From positions 5,270,001 to 5,334,000 of the forward strand of contig NC_064675.1 of NCBI RefSeq assembly GCF_023278565.1: 64,000 nucleotides of DNA, in the 5' to 3' direction. Positions 33,037 through 45,731 of this stretch are shown piece after piece. The translations under genes and the position numbers were made by a program. This DNA is from Colletotrichum lupini. Its lineage: Eukaryota > Ascomycota > Sordariomycetes > Glomerellales > Glomerellaceae. The stretch's first letter is position 1, and every line of letters begins with the position of its first letter. The notes under the pieces are model-generated. The model had not been told where the DNA came from, made no database searches, and worked only from the letters and a program-made list of their open reading frames with translations.

Positions 33037-34108
33037 TCACGGTGACATGGCATTAAGCATAACTCTCGAGTTCTCCAACAAGTTCTTCTGCCCGGGCACG
33101 TTCTGCGTATACCGCGAGTTGAACTTCATCACCTTCTTAGCAGCGCGGTACGTCACGTCGTCGACCCTCAACGGCTCCGCCACGACGTTCCACGCGATAC
33201 CCTCGGTGCACGGCGGCGTCGTGAGGGAGCCGTCGTACTGGTAGACGTCTGATCCTTCCAAGAGGCGTTTTAGCTCGCCAAAGTCCAGCTCTTCGGTCTC
33301 GGCGTGCGAGCCCGGCTCCTTAACCTCGTCGAGGTGGGCAAAGACGTTGGCCAGGAAGGGCGAGGGCGCGCTGTTATCGACTTCGATGAGGAACCCCACG
33401 ACGGAGTTGCTGGGGCCGGTGGAGTCTATGGGGGAAAGGGGAACCAGTTAGTCAGTCATTCGCTTTGGTGTCTCCAGTCTCTACCCTTTCGATCCACAGT
33501 TCTCCATATCTGAACAGTAAACAAGAAACCGTAAAAGCAAGTTTGTACAAGTTGGGTTTCTTGGCTCATTGTTTTGACAAGAAGTCGTAAAATAATGAGG
33601 GGAAAAGAAGGGGAGGCTCACTCTTCAGCTGCTGCTCATCGGCCTCGAACACAAAATGGACCTCCATGGGGAAGTACTCGCTATCGACCCTATGCTCACT
33701 AGGCGTATGGAAATGGAACTGCCTCAGATGAAACTTGCGTCCGCGCCTCGTCAGCGTGCCGTTCTCAGCCACGACCTCAAGCGTGCTACCCAGATTCTCA
33801 AAGACGGCGCCGTGAGGCAGGTTAGGCACGTCAAATATCAAGCTCGTGCCGGCGACGAGCGTCGCCGAGGTATCGTTCAGGTTGATGGGGCTTTGCCAGG
33901 CGCCCGTGGCGCACTTGGACGACTGGTTGTTGTGGCCGTGCCAGTTGAGGGGACCCGTGAGGTCGTCGTAGCCGAACTTTGCGACCTCGACCAGGCCGTC
34001 CTCGCTGCGGGCCGCAATGCCGCCGTGGCTTCGGCGGTAGAGCGATGTGCGGTGGTGGCAGATGGCCGAGGCCAGGGTCACGAAGGGGAGGAGGAGGGAG
34101 GACTTCAT
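33037..34108 (-). CDS. Secreted alpha-carbonic anhydrase
   Basis: Catalyses CO2 hydration to bicarbonate, probably outside the cell. Two exons, 34108-33622 and 33425-33037, flank a 196-base intron (donor GTGAGC, acceptor CATAG), giving 291 aa. Residues 1-16 form a hydrophobic signal peptide (MKSSLLLPFVTLASAI). The alpha-class zinc ligands are His132 and His134 in LRQFHFHTPSEH and His151 in MEVHF. The substrate Thr motif is in the SLTTPPCTEGIAW segment. Cys66 and the Cys in PPCTEG match the conserved disulfide pair. N-glycosylation sequons occur at about Asn61, Asn78, Asn116 and Asn163, fitting secretion. The length is normal for the family. The upstream side is the very large 34.1-50.3 kb spacer. 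Confidence 0.93.
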
Positions 34109-37100
34109 GGTTCTTGGTATGTTGGTGTAAGTCGAAATAAGGGCAGGACAGAGAATGGGCTCTTATGAGAATAGAAGCAGTATTAAAGTTTTCCTCAAGA
34201 GCGGCAGAGAGAAAGAAAGGGCTCAAGGATAGTGAGTGGCAAGCTCCGGGAAGAAGGGGGACGGAGGACCTCTTTATCCTACCTTTCAGTGCTCCGGGAG
34301 ATAGATCTTGACGGATCCCTCAAGAGGTGCCCGCTCCAGTCCGGGGCAAAGATAGGACCCAGAATCGGAGAGGGAAAAGGCGCTCCTCCCAAGCAGACGC
34401 CGCCATCTCACGAGGTTGGGCATGACAAACAGTGTGCTTGCTGCGGCCAAGGAGTTCGCCTCCAGACGGCACTTTGGCCTGCATAGCTTGAGTTCTTGGT
34501 TTCTTGGGTCAAGCGATGACCAGTCTAGGCTGTTCAGAGACTCCGCCAAAGAGGGAAGAAAGAGGTCCCCACGCCCATCGGACTGGATGCGTGGGTGTGT
34601 GGGTGTGCCCCAGTACCTGTTTGGATTGACGAGAGAAGGTAAAAGAGAGTCAGATTATGGCACCCCGTCAGATGAAGATCCTCTCAAAGCCCACTCGAGC
34701 CAGGTTGATTGAAAGGTGCCAAGACAACAATACGCGCGCATGCTTGAGGGAGAGTGACAAGAGGGCGGGATGCAGATGAGGAGGCAAAGTAACAAAGAGG
34801 AACCACAAGAGCCAGCGGAAATTTCTGGGTACATAATCAGGACACTTGCATGGCGGAGAAATGCGGCGACTGACGGATTCTCGTCTTCCAAGACACTCAG
34901 ATGGAAACGAACATGGGTTCTCATTGGCAAAAAAAACCAACCAAAAAAAACATGGTTGGCAATCAACAGCCGCCCAGGCTCGGTTGTTGTAAGTCTCTCG
35001 CTTCGTGTTATTTTCGTGCCGCTTGACGCCAAGGGTCTTCCACCCGTTTGAAAGCATTTCATGTTGCAAAAGGATGTCGATTCATTGACTAGAATTTCAA
35101 AAGAGAAAACAGGATCATGACAGGGTAGTAAGCCAAAAAGTGCAAAGCATAGCCGCGACATTCTGAAATCCCGGCGTTGCTGACCGTGGCGGAGGGAGCC
35201 CTAGGCCGAACGGAGAATATGGCACAGCCGAAATCTCACGCCGATATTCAGTCAGTAGTGCTCACCAGCCAACCTTCAACCGCGGCAACGTGAGCGTCTA
35301 CGTAAAATTGCTTCGAAATCAAATTTCGCTGCGGTCAAGAGACCGAAGAGGTGGGAGGTCACACAGAGGATCTAAGGTTCCTTCGCTCCGGGTTCTCAAA
35401 TCCTTCAGAGTCCTACCATGAGCGAAGGAACTGTACCGCCACTGCCATATCATCTCTAGCAAAGTCTTCGCTACAAAACTCCAATAAGCGCTATCATCCA
35501 GCATAGATAATACACCCTTCAGCATCAGCCTCCACCATTTTGCTGTAGTTGAATGGCGTTTGTCCACCAGAACAGACGCCGTGACAAGCTCACAAGCCAC
35601 GGATCAGCCAGCCGCCAAATTATCGATATCGCTGGATCATCTTGTTTGTGCTTGTGCCTCTTGTGCAGCGAGCGATTCATGTGCTAGGTAACACTAGACA
35701 ACGGGACACGCTCCGTTTGTGGCAGTTGACATGGCGCAGAGCGACAGTCGATAATTGACGTGACGTTTGTCCTTGTAAGAAGTAGGACACATGCAGATTT
35801 CGCGGCCAAACAACACCCAGACTTCTTGTTTCTTACACCCAAATTCCTTTGAGACCCTCAAAATTAGCGGCGCTGAACGCCAGTCGGCTAGCCACACACT
35901 CTCTCCCAATAGCCGACGCGACCGGGAAATTCTCGAGCGCCGCATCATCAATCCGGAGCGGCATGGGAAGCGGGCTGGAACTCCTGGGGAAAGCTGGGGT
36001 GTGACGTCCAATATAAGTTAGTCGGTACAAAAAACCGTTCGATGATCGTCACTGTACGTTGCGATCCCTGGTGAGACATTTCTTTCCCCCGGTTTGCCCC
36101 TAGTTCCGCCGTTCCACGGGGATTTTGGACATTTGGTTGGCACGTTTGCATTCTTAGTGACTTGGCCTGGTCTTTTAGACTTTCGAGGTTAATCCAACGT
36201 CGATCGGAACATGGCCGACGCTGGTGGGGATTGAAGATGAAGATCGCTTCCATTTCATCAATTCTGCCTATTCAGTAAAAGTCGTATTCACTTCTCGACT
36301 TTGTTTCCCCTCCTAGATGATTGGTTGAGGGTTCAATTGAGGCTAATTCTCAAGGTGCGTGGGTGCGACAGGATGGATATCACATCCCCTCTACTCTCTT
36401 GGCGTAAATGTCATTGCGAAGCTATCCCTGCCAATATCCCAACCGCGGACAAATGAGCGTGACCAAGTACGCATTTATGCTCCAAAACTCCCTCGTGTAA
36501 GCCCTGTCCCGGAGCACAAATTGCATCTCTCAGTCTCGCTATCATTTCGTCACTGTGAAGGTCCAGGCTGAGCTTCACTTGTCAACATACAGCCAGTAGA
36601 TTACATAGAAGAAAGAGTCCACTTTCCAGGAGGAAGATTTGCGAAATCTTTGGCCTTCCGATGAACTGATGACGCTTGGAGGCTTACATGGACAGGCTGA
36701 GCTGCTCCTGAGAGAGATAGCTATGCCCGCCTATCAACCCACTTACCCAGGTTGCTATCAAGCTCCTATTTGCAGCCTTGGGTATGGTTTTTTTCCCACT
36801 TGCATTACTACGGTCTTTCGGCTCAGGTACTTGAAGCTTCAGTGAACACTGCGGCTTGGTACCGGCATCCAATCAAAGCAACAAAACGGGTGCTCTTCAA
36901 AGCCGCCTCACATGTACCACTTTACATCATCTTCAATTGCCGAATTACTCACCGCCGCCCGTCAATGGCATCGTATCCGTATCGTCTAGGAGCGAAATTT
37001 CAGCAAGTTCGAACCGTGGCATATATCGAAGAATTCTGGAGGCCTACTTGGGGACAACATGCGTCTAGTTCTTGGGGCGCTCCTCCGGCCGCTGTAGAGT

Positions 37101-38409
37101 CGAATCCTCGTGTCCCGCCATGGTTGATATGGGACACAATAAGGCTTAAGTCGACGGTCAGCGTGTTATTCTAGGACTTTCGCACGTCGGAAAGCACGAC
37201 TTACAAATGACTCTTGTAACGATGAGATACATCTTCCTACTAATTACTGGAAATCAATACCGGTCGATCAAACCTAGCATCATCCAACAGACTCTCCTCG
37301 CGGGTGAGATATATTCATACCCCAAAACAACTCTCTTCGGCCAGAGCAGTTTCAGATGCATATACCACCTTCGAGGCCTACACTCCATACCCCCGTACAC
37401 GATGTCACCAAATAGTCGAGCAAGCTCATCCCATCGGACACCCGCCTACCCGCCAATCCACAAACATTTGCCGCAAGCAATCGTCCGCAAGGCTCGGCCA
37501 CTTATCCGCGATCATGCTATATGCACTCTGAACGAGCCTGCAAGTAAAAACCCACGTGCCAGTTTACCTTGTCACGGACCGCGACATGAGGCTCACAACA
37601 GTACGTTCAGCCAGATCCCTCCGAGATTCACTGTTTTCCACGAACCCTTACTGATGCCGAAGGTAGAAGAACAAATTGCGTTCCATCTTCCTGTTCCATC
37701 ATGCTCCATAGTTTAGCCTCTTGAATTCCAATGCTTTCTCTTGAATTGAGAAGCCCTACAGTCTATACGACCGCGTGCCCGGACGGGGTTCACCAGCCAC
37801 CCCTTTCACTGATATCGAAGTGCCAATCACCGAGGAAAAGATGGTGTTTTTAGAAAACAAGATATAGCTCTGTAATGGAGCTCAAAGTAGCAAAGCCAGA
37901 ACATACCCCTGCCTTCGTCTCCTGGCTCGCTAGAGACCATATCTTTCCCACTATCGTTCATCATGCGCACTGGTACTGGACAAAATCCTCCTGCCTAGGT
38001 CACTAGACATTCATCTCCAGCCTTCAATCACAAAACGCATTTCAGGAACGAAACATGGCCACCGAACACTCAGGTACTCGAGAAAAATGGCGGAAGTTTG
38101 TACCAGGTTGCCTCATCAAGATACTCGGCGATGGAGGTGATCACCGCATCGTTCTATGCGAGGGTCTCGTTCCTTCCGGCTTCACTGGCTTTCGGCGGAA
38201 ATGCCTGAGCGAGATCCAGCGCTCAAGGGAAATCAACTGCCAAAGTAGAATATGTGAATTGTACAGCAACGAGAAGCCGGCACCACACCCGTATCCAGGT
38301 CCTTCTATCTTTCTATATCGTAGGTCTAGTAAGTTCGGAGTCATCCGGCATTAGAACTACGAGGGTCTGAGCCTCCAAAGGCAATCAAAACAAAAAGCAA
38401 AAGAGTTCA

Positions 38410-38425
38410 CCCCCCCCCCCCCCCC
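38410..38425. repeat. 16-base poly-C run
   Basis: Sixteen consecutive C bases, the longest homopolymer in the window, inside the gene-free region. It has no coding context. Such runs are length-variable and are common places for sequencing error. Confidence 0.95.
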
Positions 38426-41400
38426 GTGCTGATTTGGGGGCTACATCTCTTGGTGCACAAACTGGGAAACGCGGACTCGAACTCGTAGCCTGTCGTCAAA
38501 TAGGCTGTGTGGGCGGAAATTTTGATTGTTGACCATGAACCATTCCACCCACGCCACAGTTTGACCTGGACCCCGACCTAGAGGGCGTCTGCTGTGCTGG
38601 TGACAGAAATGGACTCGGAGGGGTATATGAAAGTTTGCTGTTGTATACTCAGGTGCGGCAGAGAATAGTTTATCAGATGGGATACACACCCGCAAGTAAG
38701 TGGATGTATCCGTCCGGACGCCACCTGCCTCATGAGACCATCTTCACGCACCAAGTACGAGACCGCGGAGCTAATGGTGGATTTCAGTCATCCAGCCCGA
38801 AGATGAAGAACACGCTCCACGTAATAATCGAAGTGGTCTTATCCCCAGATATCAAATGTTCACGGTTCACCTTTAGCACCCTACACTAACAACAAGATGG
38901 GACCCCCTTCCTCACATGCGTGTTGACCGTTTTGCTAAAATCAAATCACAGAAACATACGACCGACTATGGAATATCATTCGTGAGTGCTGCTGTGCTAC
39001 GCGTCGCCTATGGTCTTCTGTTGAAGCTGTATACCATTCGGGGTGAGTTGACTCCCCTAGGGCAGTAAAGAAACGGGAAATCTCACATAAGGAAGGGTAT
39101 CTAAACAGCTATATCAATCTCGTTCTGTCATCGGCTAGCTGTAGGAGAACAAGTGAACCAAAAAGTACTTCGAAAGAAACACAAGAACGCCCTGCAGCGC
39201 GGTAAAGAGTTACTACACTCAGCCATCGCCGGTATGTTTGTTTGAATTCTACTAGACGTCAACTTGCTCCCGATTTCTTTCGCGTCTTTTTCGTTTTTCT
39301 TTCAATTTTGAAGCCGTATCCGACAGATATCGCACCGCGAGAGACAGTAAGTTTCTCCCGGAGGCTTCTGATACCAAGGCGAAAAGAGTAGGTAGGTAGG
39401 TCAGGGAGCTGACGTTGGAAGACAGTCGCGACTTTGAGCATCATGGCCATATCGCAGAGGCGCACAGCATGTACAACGCTTCTTAGAAACAGCGTTGAGA
39501 ATACGTCAACCGTGAAACGGGACGAATAAAGGAGTTTGGTCAAGAACCCGATGCTGCCTACTTGGCTGGTATGCCACAAGCCCAGAACCGTCCCAAGGTC
39601 AACATGGCAAGGGACACTGGTTGACTAGCAAAGCAACCAATTTCTAGCTACTACGCTCTCGACGCCTTGCCCACACGATATGAATGATGGACTTACCAAG
39701 GAGACACTCATGCTATCTGTGCCACCTGCGAGAGACTCCTACATGCCACTGGTCCGCCTACCCCGATTGGACCGGAGACACACCACGGCCTCGGGCCCGA
39801 TGGTGGAGATATCTCGGAGGCCAGATGACCGATAGTCGCGCAACCCACTCGCATGCCCGCCCATCAGACGACGCGATCTCCTTCGGAGACCCGGGCCAAA
39901 CAGCCCAACGCTCGGGAAAGATCGCGTGGAATCTTGCACAACATCGGCAAGCTAAGGGGAAGATACCTAAGGTAAAACTTTCCTCATCCATCGTACAGCG
40001 TCCCGCGAGCCATGTGCGACGCCGCATCCCGTCCATTCGGTCGGGCGGTGGCACATGTCCTCCCCCTCTCTTTACCGCAAGTAAGGAAGAGCTCAGCGCA
40101 ACTTGCCACAGTACCTGTTTGTTTCCGTGGACCAATCTCGGAGAGAGCTGAGAGGGAAGCGTGTCAGTCCCCCGCAGCAGGTTCCGCGCCGGACCCGACG
40201 TTGAACGACCGGTTACTCCGCTCACTATTGTAGGAAAGCCCTCGGTACTGTCGATACTGTTGCACGGCGTGCTATATCACTGCAGGTGACCGCGTACGGG
40301 AGTGGACCGAAGGGCCCGTCTTTTGCGGCCGTCTGGGATATGATAGCCACTACCCGGCTTGGCTCGGACGAGTGATGGTGCCGGTGTGAACATGAAGGCC
40401 CCGAAAACAGGGATGGGTACGGATACAGATACAAACTTCAAGAGAAGAGCCAGCGGCAATGCTCCATCTACAGAGTCACATTGCGAAGTGAATGCCTTTG
40501 TCAAGTCTCGTTTGGTGTCTCGGCCAGGAAGGTCGCCTCGGTAGTGGAAGCGGTCGGTACAGCCATAGTGTCGTCTCTCTCACCAATGGTCAGTTGACGG
40601 CCATAAGCGGGGAATAACTCACCTCTTAAGGCTCCACATGTCCAGGAATGGCTTCCGTTCACATGGATAAAAATGAGGACTTCCAAGTTGGAACTGAGCA
40701 GGAGGCTGTGAGCTATATCCAGTGGGTTCGGTGAAGTTGGGACTGCCTAGAATGGCGGGCCATTGGACTGGGATACCTGTCTTCTTGGTCTCTTTGAGGA
40801 ATCTGGCCGCCTCGAGGTGCTGTGCTATTGGGGGCCAAGTCATTGCAGTGGCTAGATCGAGCGGCCGACTAACCTGGGCCTGACGATTTATTGAAATGAT
40901 TTAATTGGCATCACGTTTGATCATTTTCTCCGATGACTGTGGCTTAAACCAGCGCAGAGTTAGTTACTGAACCTCGCTAATCGCTCGCGGAAGACGTCTT
41001 GGCCTCCCGGCCTCGGCAGGATACACTAATTAGATGAGAGTGATCCGTGGCATGAAATTGATGAGTGCGGGGATGGAGATTTGGTTCCGTTCATCTCACC
41101 GCAACTGATGCGTGGTCCATCATCTAGGATGGGGCGTCCCCGTCAGACTTCAGTGGACAAACTCGGGGTCATGCCCGGTCTTGGCCACGCCATTCGCAAG
41201 CCCCTTCGGGCCCTGGGATTGTACCCACGGGTGGAGGAGAATGGGTCCTGCAAGATATCACCGATGGGCCGGCCAGTGTGGCCTCATCGGGAGTGCTTCG
41301 CGCCATTGCCTTTTGACCTGCAGCGTCTGCATTGCTTGCAGCGCTCGTGGTGCGCCGTCTGCTGCAGCTAGAACTTGATCGAAGTACTTGCATTGCCTTT

Positions 41401-44400
41401 TTCACGATCAATTGGCGCTGCGATTCGTCGCGGTTGTCGCACAGGGCCCGCCAGAACGGACAACGAGATAGAGACGGTCTGTCTCTGGTAAAATGATCGT
41501 CGCCCGTCATTCTGCCGCTAGACTCTACGGGCGATGGCGTTGTGAATAGTCACGCTGCCGACTAGAACACGACGCCAGGAACCCACAACCCTCGATCGTG
41601 GGGCAACAGAAGATGCTGTGCAAGACTGTAAGTGAGTCCTTCGACTCTCGAGAGCCACTTGTTTCGCTCCATGACCGAGAGCGGGCCTCCTGATCTGGCA
41701 CTGTCGTTCGTGGCTTGCTTGCGCCAGTCTGTGGGCGAAAACGGGGGGCCGCGCAACTGGTGAGGCAATCGGCGAAAACTCTCGATAATTTCCACTTCCC
41801 GCCATGCGGAAAACGTTGGCCAAACACCCCATGTTCGAGATTTCCGAAGCAGAGGCTTCTGCTACGTTCTAACTTCTGAGAGACCGCCTGCGATTTCATC
41901 TTTGCAGGCCATTGCGAAACAAGGATGCAAACTTGGAATCTCGGGCTGTTTTGCATAGCAATAGTTGTAGTATAGGCCATCGAGGATACGCCATGGCGGC
42001 TTTCATGGATCAGACCCTGAATATCCCACTGCTCATTTGTTACGTGTGTGCGTGTGCAGTGTGTTGGCAGGGTCACAACTGGCAGCCAAGCAACAAACCC
42101 CTCAGAACGCTGTTGATGGCTGCTATCCAACCCCGAAGCGATCACTACCAAGTCGGTCCGAGGCCAAGAAGATCATGATAGGACAATCTCCACAGAATGC
42201 GTCTGATCTTCAGCGATGCTGCCAGGACATCCGCAGAGATCATGGATTTGGCCTTGGAGGAGGCGTCAAGTCGTTGTTCCTTCTGCAGTGTGCAAGGTTG
42301 ATCCAGTTAGAAGACTGAGATGGGCTGCCCTGCTCTCACATACTGACACTGACTGTTGGGAAGAGCTCGTCGTCCTTGCGTCGATAGGACATCGTATTGC
42401 GTTGTGCTGCCAGATCCATCATTCAGATCCAGCGATCCAGGGACACTATCGTGCAAATTGACACAGGCTTGACGGGTCCGTGCCGCGAGACTGTTTGAAT
42501 CTCGAGAGAGCACATTTCCCTCTGAATCGCGTTGCTGCTCTTAAAAAAATAAAAATAAAAAAAGGGTCGCGCGCGTTGGTGTGGTCGATTCCCCCGCAAG
42601 GCCTGAGAGCGCGCAGCAGGATAAGCGCATGTGAAGCTGCAGCGTTGCAGCGGACGGGATCCAGGCTGAACCAATAATGGCTCGCTATTGCTCCCCCGCA
42701 CTGCATCAGAAGAAATGATGGATTGAAGCCATCCCAGTTGACCGAGATGAGGAAAAAGGAAGCCCTCTCATGCAGCCGGTCGCGCCTCTGTGCTTGTTGT
42801 CATTGCCAGTGGCGGGTGGAATGGACGCGGTGGGCGCCCAATTGTCGAACAAGGTATCACCGTATCAGCCCTTCGACGGATGGACCGATCATCAATAGGT
42901 ATTGCAAACCGTGCTGGGCTGAGGCTTGGGGGCCAGGTGAGATTGAAACAGCCGACAAAAGAGAAGACCCATGGGCTCGATACCCGCATGGGCTAGTCCA
43001 GACGTTGAGCGCGCCTCCTCACAACCGAACAATTCGAGAAGAACTCGGCCCTAGGCGCAAGGAAGTTGCTCAAAGGGCAATCACGGGCCCAGAAGCCCGA
43101 TTGATGAGGGAGAAGGGTGGGACATGTGGTCCGTGGAAGCTCATCGCACTCTGCTTCGGCACGGCATCGAGCGGACGGATAGTGTACGGAGTAGAGCCTT
43201 CCGCCGGACACGATACTGAGTGCCGAGACACGGCTCATCGAGCAGCAATGCAGGTGCCATATTTGTCGCCACTGCTGTTGTTCGGTGTGATAAAGTCTCT
43301 TGACAAGCATCAGATCGGAGGTTAGCATATCCAAGGCTCGAGCTAACCCGCACAGGCTTGCTACTCTGCACATGGAATTGCTAAGCAATGCCGTCTCTGT
43401 AGATGTGGCCCGGCTTGACTGTTCTGATACGTTGCGGAAGACCGATATGCCCGCGTCATCGAGTACTGAGGTTCCGAAGGGGATGCCCTGCCAAATCGGG
43501 TCACACTCGTGGGGGAGGACGGCGAGTGCTCCGTACCCTTGGGGCTTGATAGTGAATATGTATCCGTACATCGAGATGTTTTGTTCGATGGAATGACTAG
43601 TCGAGTTGATTGATGGCCCGTCAAGTCCTTCAAACAGCCCATATGAGCAGAGATAGACTCGCATTGCGGATGGGGTTTCTGTCAGTGCAGGCTGCAGGTG
43701 AGCTTGTTTCCATGCTGGTGCGCAGCTTCAAGATAGCGTCATGATCGGGTCTAACAACACAGAGAAAGTTCAGGTCTGACAAAGCCGCGAAAGGAGAAAA
43801 GATTTGGCGACTGGGATCCAGGAAGTCTGCCCATGAGATGTCGGGGACAGGGACCGGGGTGTAGTCGGAAATCTTTCATAATTCCCGCGGAGGCTTTGCT
43901 CCAGACAGACAAGCTGAAAGTAAAACCACAATTCTGATTAAGATAGCCCTGGACTCGTGGAGAAGATGTAGCTGGAAGCTGCCGAAAGTCTGTTGAGGAT
44001 GATGGGAACTTGACGGACAGCTTGAGCCTTTGGCACACCAAGCTCGCAAGAGCGGATGAGCGAGACAACTGCCAGAGCCATGCATGTCTGAACTCTGTCG
44101 TCCAGCTCTGCAGGTTGAGACAAAAGAATCCCCTTCCTCCAAGCTCCAGGTGGTAGTGGTGACCGCAAGCGTTTCCATGCCCAAGTAAATTTCCCTGGCA
44201 AGGAAGCACCTGTCAACATGGAAAATACATACCGTACGCGTTGAAGCATCGGCGGTTGAGACTGTCGTTTCAAGCAGACAGCGGCTCGTTTCTATCGAGA
44301 TGATCGAGCCACCCTTGATCAATCACCCGTCACCTGGCCTGGGCTTTGCCTCGCGCCTGCAGTAGGTGCGAGCCGTTGGCTCCTACTTCCATCCAGACCT

Positions 44401-45717
44401 TCTCGGCCAAGGTCATTGCCTGCGAAGCGTCTTGGTAATTGTCTTTGCCCTAAGTGAAGCTTCCTGCCAGGCACAGACGCCAACGGTGCTGATGCCGATG
44501 AGCGCCAGCAATGATAAGAGCAGCGAATGAGAAGCAACGGCTGCGGCGGCGTGGTCTAGGAAAGACACGGTAGATATCCGGCTAGAATACTGACTGTACT
44601 CGAAAACGGAACGCCGCTCGTTTATTCAACTTCTCGTCCACACTCCACCTTTGCCGTTGTCCTGCAATCTTGTTCGATGCCGCTCAACATCCAGTCGGAC
44701 ATGATCTGATCTTCTGACCAACCTTGACCCAGTGTGCTTACTTCAGCATCGAGAAATTGAGCGATGACCTGGTGTGGTGCTTGGATGCATCGTCTGTGAA
44801 CAGGCTTGTTCGATTTTTGCAAAAGCCCAGCAAAGCAGCCTAGGGCCACGGGCATGGGCGCATCATCTATGGTAATTGAGTGCTCCCTGGCAAATCTCGA
44901 GATCAATGCGTAAATGGAATGGAAAAGCAACATGAGCTGCAAAAAATCGTGGTGCTCGGGGTATCCGCACTCCCTCTGTGCAACAGCTTCATGCTTTTCT
45001 TCAGCGGCCCCATGTGTTCTCGAATACACTTAAATAGCCTGCACCACAGGGCTGAAGTGTCTGTCAAACATATGGAGGTTGTGCGTTGCATAGCAAAGAG
45101 TATTCGCAGTCAGAAGCAAATTGCTTGCGACGGGGCGTCTCCTTGTTCGTTATGCTGGCGGGCCCTGGCTTGTTTCGATGGTTGCTGACGGGAAACCTTC
45201 GCTTCATTTCCAAAGCATGAGCTTCTATCCGTACGAATAGGTTACGATGCGGAGTACGGTAAATTAGCTGGAGCTTTCCGTTGGTCTTCTCCAGCTAGAG
45301 AGGCTTGCACCATCTCACCGCAATTCAAGCCAGCTCTTTGTATGTCAAAGGTGCCCGTCGTATGATACATGCTGAGAGCCGCACCGCAGGAGTATCTGCA
45401 TGCGTACTCTGGATTCCTTTATATTTGTACTTGTGCTGGCTTGGTTAGACCTGATATTCCGCATCAGTATCTTTACGAACTTGATCTCGTCTCGCATACT
45501 CAAGCCTTCTGCTAGATTGCTAGCATGCGAGCACATCATGTCTCATCGGCAGGGGCGCCGGAAAGTTGTAGGGGCCGCAACGCCGCCGCCACATCGCCGC
45601 GAGAAGCGATCATGGCCCGTTAGCAAGCATGCTAGTCTGTTGGCCTGCTAGCGTCGTTTCCACCTTACCCCCGTTGTGGTTGCTAGCAAGAACCCGTCTG
45701 TAGCCTGTGAGAATCTC

Positions 45718-45731
45718 GTGTGTGTGTGTGT
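45718..45731. repeat. Short GT microsatellite
   Basis: Seven GT units in a row within the gene-free region. No function is apparent. Confidence 0.9.

Noticed and set aside
38461..38560. Possible tRNA on the minus strand (TTCGAGTCC-like B box)
   Set aside because: The T stem does not pair and no D arm or anticodon stem could be drawn.
38951..39010. 5S rRNA-like start (acatacgacc)
   Set aside because: The match to the beginning of fungal 5S rRNA stops after ten bases and the internal control region is missing.
42993..43664. A 223-codon minus-strand frame
   Set aside because: No domain was recognised, the opposite strand has an equally long frame, and no splice sites link it to neighbours. 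Kept only as part of the coding-like-islands finding.
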